Shown here: piece by piece, positions 57,196 to 64,000 of the stretch | Numbering within the stretch: position 1 is the stretch's first letter | How the letters are laid out: the number at the start of each line of letters is the position of its first letter | Assembly: GCF_040869045.1 (NCBI RefSeq) | Contig: NC_090319.1 | Coordinates: forward strand, 67,676,779-67,740,778 | Origin: Eurosta solidaginis | Taxonomy: Eukaryota; Arthropoda; Insecta; Diptera; Tephritidae | Length of the DNA: 64,000 nucleotides | Direction: 5' to 3' | Program-made: the position numbers and the translations under genes | The notes under the pieces: model-generated | What the model was told of the DNA's origin: nothing | The model's database searches: none | What the model saw: only the letters and a program-made list of their open reading frames with translations

Positions 57196-57470
57196 CGGAA
57201 TAGGGAAGTTAGTAACAAGTGATACAAATTTCTATCTCAGAACTATGTAGACCTTCCAAATAAGAGAAGGTAATGCAGCAGGACACAATTTCCACCGCCT
57301 CAGATAACGCCATATTAAATTAGCTAGCTAAAAGCAAATATTGAGATTGAATTGAGGGCGAACAAGTAATGCTGCTGAATGCACTAGAAAGCAACCAGTT
57401 CGAAACTGCACATTTTTTAAGCAGATAATTTACACGACAGACCTGAAACGCGAAATTAGCTACCCGACTA
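57196..57470. repeat. Dispersed repeat of unknown class, short copy
   Basis: TAGGGAAGTTAGTAAC at the start, AATTTCCACCGCCTC, GAATGCACTAGAAAGC and CCAGTTCGAAACTG correspond in order to blocks of 20457-21330, with about 600 internal bases missing. Confidence 0.5.
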
Positions 57471-58781
57471 TAGAAGTTAGCATCTGTCTGTGTTATAAAT
57501 ATGAAAGCCTGGCCTTGTGGACTCCTGAAGCTCAACATATTTATCAACTATTTATGTCATTTAAGCAATCTATCTATGAAAACTTGAGCCAAGAAGATCG
57601 TTCATGGAACATAAGAAGTAATCAGTTGATTATTGCTCATATGGCAACTGACGTAGTCAAATTTTGGTGTTATCTAGGCTATTAACTTTTCCGCCTGTTA
57701 ACTTTAACACACATAAAACTCTGTGAACTTTGTTCGATGTTGTATCTCGAAGAAAGCAGAGATAAAACGAGACGGCAAACCCAACTCGCTGAGTGATATG
57801 TACCGTTTCAATTGATTTAATTTATGCGAGTACGAGAAGAAAAAAAGTAAAAGATATAAGAGAATTTCTGATTTTAAATTGGGAAAATGCATTTTTTTTT
57901 AAGTGGCTGTCCCTTTTCGCCCGCAAATTTCTAAACATTAACCAAATGGCCGGGGTTGTGGAGGCTTCGTAGGGCATCTTAATCAAAACATGTAAAGCGG
58001 TAATTACATCATTAGCGCCTAAACAGATGCTATTTATAAAGTTTGATCCGTAGAAAAATATCGTTAAAATGTACATCCACCTTCCATGAAACCGTTTCAG
58101 AGTGATGCGGTTACAAACATACAAATTGACGCTGTTCTTAATATAGTTGGCTTGAACCCACTCACGAAACTTCAATTTTAGTTTGGCAATTTATAATTCA
58201 AGATTTTTAAGAATTTTTCAGAATTTTATAAGGTATATTTATTCAAAAGACTTAAACATGAATCACTTTAACGGGTTATCACAACAAAAAAATAAAAATA
58301 AATAATAATAAAAAATTCAAAATATTTTGTTGTGCCGACGCTCGCATCACCTTAACAGAGACGATGTCATGAATCGTTAAGCGTCATACACATAGGCCAT
58401 ACATATAAACATAGATTTATGTGTAGAAAATTCTATCAAATATTCAAAAGGGTAAACATGAAAGCGTTTCCAGTGGCGATTCATAAAACTCAAATCTGCT
58501 TGTTGCCAATCTATATACGCACACGTTTACTTATTTAAATCTAAATATATTTATATGTAAGTGTATTGGGAATCGCACGTTTCTAGGTACATCTAGAACA
58601 TCCAACATGAGTACCCTCTATAAAATTACAACAATATTAAATCTGAGAATATTAGCAGCTACGAGTTTATAAACGCATAAAAAATTTTAAGCCAAGAGCT
58701 GTAAAAAAAAATTTATGTATGTTAAAGATAAATAAGATACAGCAGGATAAAATATATGTACATATGTAACTGAGTATGTAG
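57471..58781. other. No gene seen
   Basis: No supported gene. A minus-strand frame at 57822-58175 has no recognisable domain. Confidence 0.5.
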
Positions 58782-59359
58782 CAGGGCCGTAGAGAGGAAA
58801 TCCGGGCCCGGGACTAAACAATTTACGGGCCCCCTATAAAAAATCCACTAATACATTTGATTAACTTGAATTAAGGACGTCTCATTCATGAATCATTATT
58901 GATGGATTACATCAAAAAAAATTTTTGCCACATCAACTAAATTTTTTTTTGACTAACAGCTGACAATAAAATTAACACAGAATATTTACTATTTATACTA
59001 TTTTATTGTAACGTAGAAATAAAAATCTCTTTTTACAGCCACATATTGTTTCAAATAATCTTTTCTAGATATATGGTAACATTTTAATACATTTCTGATA
59101 AGTTTAATGATGATTATAAATTTTAATTATTCAATACAGTAAGTTCGAATATCAAGGAGTGGCTTTACTTGCTTTTTTCACTGCAAAATTTTTATAATAT
59201 GTAATATCAAAATTTAACTCTCTTGCCAAAACGGATTCAACACAAAGCGTGCGAAGTCCTGAAACTCGCTCTTGAGATGAACACGATCTACGAAAGTTTT
59301 TGATTCTTGAAAGGACGCTGAAGGAACGTTCTGCGCTAGCTACAGTGACGGGAATAGTG

Positions 59360-59517
59360 ACCCCAGCGGGTTAGGGGATCAGAATATACCCGCGGTAGGT
59401 ATGCCTGCCGTAAGAGGTAACTAAAATACCAGATTCAAGGGGCTGTGTAGCGCAACCTTTCAGGTTGCCAGCGCAATATATAGCTTCTCCAAACTATTAT
59501 TTGAAACAACAACAACA
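59360..59517 (+). mobile_element. CAA-tailed retroposon, short copy, 12-bp TSD, nested in hAT
   Basis: ACGGGAATAGTG occurs at 59348-59359 and 59518-59529 (edge shared with the tail). The insert reads CCCGCGGTAGGTATGCCTGC, CGTAAGAGGTAACTAAAATA, TGTAGCGCAACCTTTCAGG, TTGCCAGCGCAATATATAGC, then a (CAA)4 tail. It joins an upstream part of the family directly to the tail, so internal sequence found in the copy at 16707-17050 is missing. It lies within the transposase dimerisation-motif region of the hAT. Confidence 0.85.
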
Positions 59518-59595
59518 ACGGGAATAGTGCAAAAGATACGTAAAGCAACACAAATGTTGTGGAAAATCGTATACAGATTTAGAACATATGAAGAT

Positions 59596-59969
59596 GGCAG
59601 CCACCGGCCACCGTGGTGTGATCATAGCGTGCTCCGCCTACCACACTGTATGCCCTGGGTTCACACCCCGGGCAAAGCAACATCAAAATTTTAGAAATAA
59701 GGTTTTTCAATTAGAAGAAAATTTTTCTAAGCGGGGTCGCCCCTCGACAGTGTTTGGCAAGCGCTCCGGGTGTATTTCTGTCATGAAAAGCTCTCTGTGA
59801 AAACTGATCTGCCTTGCAGATGCCGTTCGGAGTCGGCATAAAACACGTAGGTCCCATTCGGCCAATTTGTAGGGAGAATCAAGAGGAGCACGACGCACAT
59901 TGGAGAGAAGCTCGGCCTTAGATCTCTTCAGAGGTTATCGTGCCTTACATTTATTTTTATTTATTTTAT
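59596..59969 (+). mobile_element. tRNA-derived SINE, copy 3, nested in hAT
   Basis: GGCCACCGTGGTGTGATCAT head, B box altered to GGTTCACACCC, body and GTGCCTTACATTTATTTTTA tail as in the other two copies. The A-box GGTAGCGTG is changed to CATAGCGTG, so the promoter is weakened. No clear target duplication; GCCACC just before the head may be a small duplication. Confidence 0.88.
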
Positions 59970-61724
59970 GCCTTGAGCAATTCCAATGGTGACAGACTTC
60001 TATCAAAATTTGCTTCGTAAATATGTTTCAAGTGAATTATTTCGTATTTTAAGCTTTGAGAAATGTCCGCCTTGTATTTTTCGACAAATTTTGCTGCGCT
60101 CGCCCGAACCGTAGTTTCATTCATGTCTTCAAATTGCCACAAAAAGGAAAAGGTCTCGCTCAAATTTCTCATATATGCAAATCGTTCAGTTATGCCAGTG
60201 ATTACTGAATCAAAGATCACCAGGAATGTATTGTTTTTAAAATCAGACTCTGAGTCAGCCGTAATCATCTCATTTAAATTATCTTCAGAACGTCTTTTGG
60301 GTTTTCTTTTTGGAATGTCCGGAAACTTTGGCGAGATGTTCAATTGAAAAGCAACTCTTTTGCATTCGTTTAAAATTGTTTCCCATTGCTTCCTGATCAA
60401 CTTCAAATCAGCTAATAAGGCATCTAGATGTCGCACCTCAACATCTATGATGGCGTTTCTAGCTTGGAGGACCACGTTTATTCCATTAATGGTAGTCAGT
60501 ATTTTGAACCAAGTTGAGATCAGCGATTTTCTGACCAGTTTTTTGGTTACAATTCACGAAAGCCAAAAACCGTTCTTGAATTGTAAAATTTGTTGCTTTC
60601 GAATTGAAATGGAGTTAGCTCAAAATCAACGTAGTGAACGTGACTAGCATCAACGATAATAGAAAAATACTTGGCTTTCTTGCCTTGACCTAATATAGTT
60701 TCCCTCACGTGCTTTGCACAAATTTCTATAAACTCGTTCTGAATGTCTGGGGAAAGATAGTGAACTTGTAAACGTTTGAGCTACCGTTGTGAAATCCTAA
60801 CTTTCTCCAAATGATCTCTAAGTAACGGATCATAATGGCTTACGAGATCTTAGATGCCCAAAATGTCTCGATTATTTCGTTCACCAAGATACATACTTTC
60901 GCCTTTGAAAGCTAAGCCTCTTTCACCCAAAAATAAAATAGTGTCCAAAACTCTATATAAAATTTCTTTCCACTTTTGAGTTTCAGTGATTAGCTGTTCG
61001 TTGGAAAGTGTATCAATTGTAGCCTCCTTTTGAATTAGATTTTGTAAAAATGAATATAACATTTAATGTGATCTTGAGTATTTTCGTGTGATGGCAGTTT
61101 ATAGTACAGCTTCTTCCATACCTGAAATTTCGATTATCCGCACAACAAATTTTAGGTCGGTTTGAAGTATTGGTGCTTAACAGATGGCATGGTAGGCAAT
61201 AAAAAGCATTGCTACTGGCACCCCACAGTAACCAGTCACGCTCCACTTTCTATCCATTTGGCAAGATTCTGTTTAACAACGAGGTAGGAAATGCCTCGTC
61301 ATGACAATCACGTGGAAAAATAACAGGGCATTTTTGATTACCTCGACAAATTATTTCGTTGACTTCTTCAGATCGGAAAAACTCATTATTCACGGTACCG
61401 ATATCGAAGTCGTTTAAATAATCTGGACTTTGATACAGAGTTGGTGGTATTGTTGGAAGACTTTTTGAAGATGAACCTCCATCAGTGTCACCACGAAAAC
61501 TACGATTTCGGATTCATGTAAACATACATTTTTGTTTGATGTTTTTCTTGTCTCCTCAGGCCCAGGCAAAAAATCATTATCAATATTCGTTGCTTTTGAA
61601 ATCCGGCTTAAAATTTGCACATGGAACAACTAAAGACTCTCCTGAATTAAAAAAAATGCCTTAGTACCTTCAAATCGCGGGCCCCCTGAGAAACCCCGGC
61701 CCGGGGGAAAAACCTAAATCACTG

Positions 61725-61939
61725 GAAACTGTCGGTAAGGCAGTGCAAAATAAAAATTTAGAATTTTTTATGAGCATACTTTTCAACCTAAATTCAAATG
61801 TCAAATTTCAAAAACAAAAATATTGATTTTTCAATTTGTTTATGCTAATAAATGGATCTTGTGCATTCAATTTGAATAATCATAGATCATAGAGCGATAA
61901 TCCCTGCTGCGATTAAGGTCCGATTGATTGTACGTGATG
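61725..61939. other. Short spacer, no gene
   Basis: A+T-rich interval between hAT and RTE; nothing seen. Confidence 0.5.
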
Positions 61940-63800
61940 GCGCATTGTGAAAATCTAGTCGATGGTAGATTTACCAGGTCTGAAGCCGCACTGATAAGGT
62001 CCAGTCAGCCGGTTCACGGTGGGCTTCAATCATTCGCACAATACACTTGAAAGGACCTTATATGCGATATTAAGAAGCCCGATTCCACGATAGTTGGTGC
62101 ATTTTGCAGTATCTCCCTTCTTGTGGACTGGGCAAAGAACACTTAGATTCCATTCGTCGGGCATGCACTCGTCCGGCCATATTTTACTAAGAAGCTGCTG
62201 CATGCGCCTTACCAACTCATCGCCGCCGTACTTGAAAAGCTCCGCAGGCAATCCATCAGCGCCCACGGCCTTGTTGTTTTTCAATCTGGTTATTGCTATT
62301 CTAACTTCGTCATAATCGGGCGGGGGGACATATATTCCATCATCATCGATTGCGGGATCGGGTTCGTCATCTCTGCGCGGTGAGTCGCTGCCCCCATTTA
62401 GAAGAGCAGAGAAGTGTTCGCTCCATAATCTAAGCATTCTCTGGACATCAGTTACAAGATCGCCGTTTTCGTTCCTACAGGAGTTTGCCCCCGGTCTTAA
62501 AACCTTCCGTCTGTCGCCGTATTTTTTGGTAAAATTTTCGGCCGTTATTCCTGGTGGCTAGCAGCTCAAGCTCCTCGCACTCACGCCTTTGTGCTTCTGC
62601 TTTTTTCTTCCTGAAAAGGCGTCTCGCTTCCCTTTTCAACTCACGATAGCGTTCACACACTCCTCTTGTTGCGCTCGCTTTTAGCGTAGCCCTGTATACA
62701 GCGTCTTTTCTTTTGATTGCAACGCGGCATTCTTCATCGTACCAGTTGTTTTTTCGTGGCCGCCGGTAACCAATTTTTCCTCGGCGGCAGTACGAAGTGC
62801 TTTGGAGATATGCTCCCACTACTCCTGTATTCCTTCAGGCTGAGTTGTGCTCTCAGAGAGCAGGTGTGAGAGTCGAGTTGCGAAATCATTGGCAGTCTGT
62901 TGTGATTGAAGCTTTTCGACGTCTAGCTTTGCTTGTGCTTTTTGTTCCTTGGTTTTAGCCGCGCTGAGGCGGGTGCGTATTTTGGCTGCAACGAGATAAT
63001 GGTCCGAGTCGATGTTAGGTCCTCGGATCGTACGCACATCTAAAACACTGGAGGCATGCCGTCCGTCTATCACAACGTGATCGATCTGATTGCGAGTATT
63101 TCGATCAGAAGACAGCCGTGTAGCTTGATGTATCTTTTTATGCATGAACCTCGTGCTGGATATGACCATGTTTTGAGCACCGGCAAAGTCAATCAGCCTC
63201 AGTCCGTTAGGAGAAGTTTCATTGTGTAGGCTGAACTTTCCGACTGTAGGGCCAAAAACACCTTGTTTGCCCACCCTGGCGTTAGAGGCGCCAAGCACAA
63301 CTTTTATATCATGACGGGGGCAGCGCTCGTATGTGCGTTCTAATTGTTCATAAAAAGTGTCTTTCATCTCTGTCGGCGCATGAGCTCAGATGAATGATAT
63401 ATTAAAAAATTTTGCTTTTATTCGGATAGCGGCGAGACGCTCGTTCACAGACGTGAACGCCAGCACTTGGCGACAAAGTCTCTCTCCCACTACGAATCCG
63501 ACCCCGAAACTGCGCTTATTCGTATGGCCACTCCAATAGATGTAAACATTTTTGATCTTCTTTCTTCTTTGCTTCGTCGAACGCATTTCTTGGATGACGG
63601 TGATGTCAGATTTTGCTTTGACGAGGACATCAATCAGCCGGGCATCTGCATCAATCCCATTCAGGGAGCGGACGTTCCAGGTGCATGCCCTCAGTTCATT
63701 GTCCTTCAAACGTTTGCCATGGTCGTCATCAATAGAGAGTGTATTTATCCGGGGCTTGTTGGTATATTTCATTGGATTATGGTTTTACGTGACGGGTCCC
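61940..63800 (-). mobile_element. RTE-type LINE, 5' half, copy 4
   Basis: Read on the minus strand: endonuclease, linker and the first RT motifs, then an abrupt end at about 61940 inside the RT domain, where the copy at 17328-19030 continues. The 3' part and the TAAG tail are missing, so this copy was cut by a deletion rather than by 5' truncation. The 5' boundary is not resolved; sequence to 64000 may be its 5' UTR. Confidence 0.85.
62030..63772 (-). pseudogene. RTE LINE polyprotein: APE endonuclease and RT N-terminus, four or more lesions
   Basis: The protein would nick target DNA with an APE-type endonuclease and prime reverse transcription. Visible: LRACTWNVRSLNGIDADARL, ITVIQEMRS with the catalytic Glu, SGHTNKRSFGVGFVV (63400-63720); APTEMKDTFYEQLERTYERC, VVLGASNARVG (usual D-F-N replaced by A-S-N), NQIDHVVIDGR, IDSDHYLVAAKIR with the SDH active-site motif (62880-63380); an Arg/Lys-rich linker (62475-62819); then NNKAVGADGLPAELFKYGG and NYRGIGLLNIAYKVLSSVL of the RT fingers (62030-62300). 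Lesions: TGA at 63386-63388 in phase, TAG at 62819-62821, a frameshift near 62770, a return shift near 62460 and a stop after VLCE near 62030. The Asp-to-Ala change in the DFN motif would also abolish nuclease activity. Confidence 0.9.
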
Positions 63801-64000
63801 AAGCCCAGCGCGCAACTCGCTCAGCGGGGGTGAAAATATTACTTGCACGTTTATATAGCTAGCCGCTTGCTCCAAGACAGACGCCCGCTTGCAGCCGCAC
63901 CTAGAGTTGTACAGACGCTGCCGATGAGATCTCTCCGGCTAGCCCTTAAACCGATTATGTCAGAGTGGCCTAGCCAGGTTGTCGCCTTCTCACATTAGCT
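63801..64000. other. Probable RTE 5' flank or UTR
   Basis: Relatively G+C-rich compared with the window and contiguous with the LINE start; likely its untranslated leader, cut by the window end. Confidence 0.4.

Larger units (their letters stand above)
59225..61630 (-). pseudogene. hAT transposase, ZMYM1/DUF4371-like, degenerate
   Basis: Fragments in order on the minus strand: a basic/acidic N-terminus (about 61630-61250, several frames); VERDWLLWGASSNAFYCLPC (about 61246), a TTF-type zinc finger; KWKEILYRVLDTILFLGERG and LAFKGESMYLGERNNRDILG (60850-61000), the DUF4371 start; NVVLQARNAIIDVEVRHLDA and FLWQFEDMNETTVRASAAKF (59966-60475); and IPVTVASAERSFSVLSRIKN followed by FRRSC (about 59225-59350), the C-terminal hAT dimerisation motif. 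These are the signatures of the hAT subgroup related to ZMYM1-like and P52rIPK-like proteins (family knowledge). Frameshifts, stops and two insertions make it non-functional. Confidence 0.82.
58782..61724 (-). mobile_element. hAT-superfamily transposon with two nested retroposons
   Basis: Left end CAGGGCCGTAGAGAGG with CCGGGCCCGGGACTAAA, right end (reversed) CAGTGATTTAGG with CCCCCGGGCCGGGG and GGGGGCCCGC. The ends are similar rather than identical and rich in GGGCCC, as in many hAT elements. No 8-bp duplication is visible. The minus strand encodes a decayed transposase. The CAA retroposon at 59360-59517 and the SINE at 59596-59969 are inserted in it. Confidence 0.75.

Noticed and set aside
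61725..61732. 8-bp target duplication of the hAT element
   Set aside because: GAAACTGT at the right does not match GTATGTAG at 58774-58781 on the left.

Overview
This window looks like a gene-poor, repeat-filled stretch of a dipteran genome. I found no intact host protein-coding gene, no rRNA and no functional tRNA. Almost every recognisable protein fragment belongs to a transposable element and carries stops or frameshifts. The A+T-rich background, (GTCY)n-containing Helentron-derived elements, tRNA-derived SINEs, RTE and jockey-like LINE debris, 4-bp-TSD solo LTRs and a Tigger transposon fit a fly. The particular repeat set (CAA-tailed retroposons, AAGTAAG-ended HINE elements) resembles my recollection of true fruit flies (Tephritidae), but that placement is inference. 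The window could be intergenic or lie inside a very long intron.

Layout. 0-2 kb: the end of a Tigger/pogo transposon whose transposase is broken by one in-frame TAG. 5-6.4 kb: a HINE (non-autonomous Helentron, family A) and a TTA-flanked MITE. 8.5-14.4 kb: a CAA-tailed retroposon, a LINE scrap, a partial LTR, a SINE, a 2-kb A+T desert and an RTE 3' fragment. 16.7-21.3 kb: a second CAA retroposon, an RTE copy with a perfect 15-bp TSD that is split by an (ATT)n-tailed element, and degenerate tandem repeats. 22-25 kb: a LINE RT scrap and a solo LTR with GTAT TSD. 25.5-28 kb: a HINE of a second family (B) with a SINE nested inside. 29.7-33.9 kb: a LINE ORF1/ORF2 fragment, a second family-A HINE with a TA-flanked MITE nested inside, and a 1.2-kb TA-flanked element whose interior is a satellite-like array. 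34.7-37.8 kb: a hairpin insertion between 13-bp direct repeats, a tRNA-like sequence with three hairpin units beside it, a purine tract and a TATCGAT-motif array. The same motif array recurs in reverse at 39.3-40.0 kb and forward again at 42.5-43.1 kb. 45.7-56 kb: a partial LTR, a small TIR element, an array of hammerhead-like stem-loop units at 48 kb (two more, inverted, at 52.6 kb), a jockey-like LINE remnant, a third family-A HINE and a solo LTR with ATAT TSD. 56-64 kb: a GTATTAGCG array with a nested (ATT)n element, a hAT transposon containing two nested retroposons, and the 5' half of an RTE LINE with its APE-type endonuclease and the start of the RT.

How the parts relate. The window records successive insertions: SINE into HINE B, MITE into HINE A, SINE and CAA retroposon into hAT, and (ATT)n element into RTE and into a tandem array. 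All four RTE copies lie on the minus strand. The least explained signals are the stem-loop array at 48 kb, whose outer stems stay complementary although their sequences differ between units, and the inverted TATCGAT arrays.
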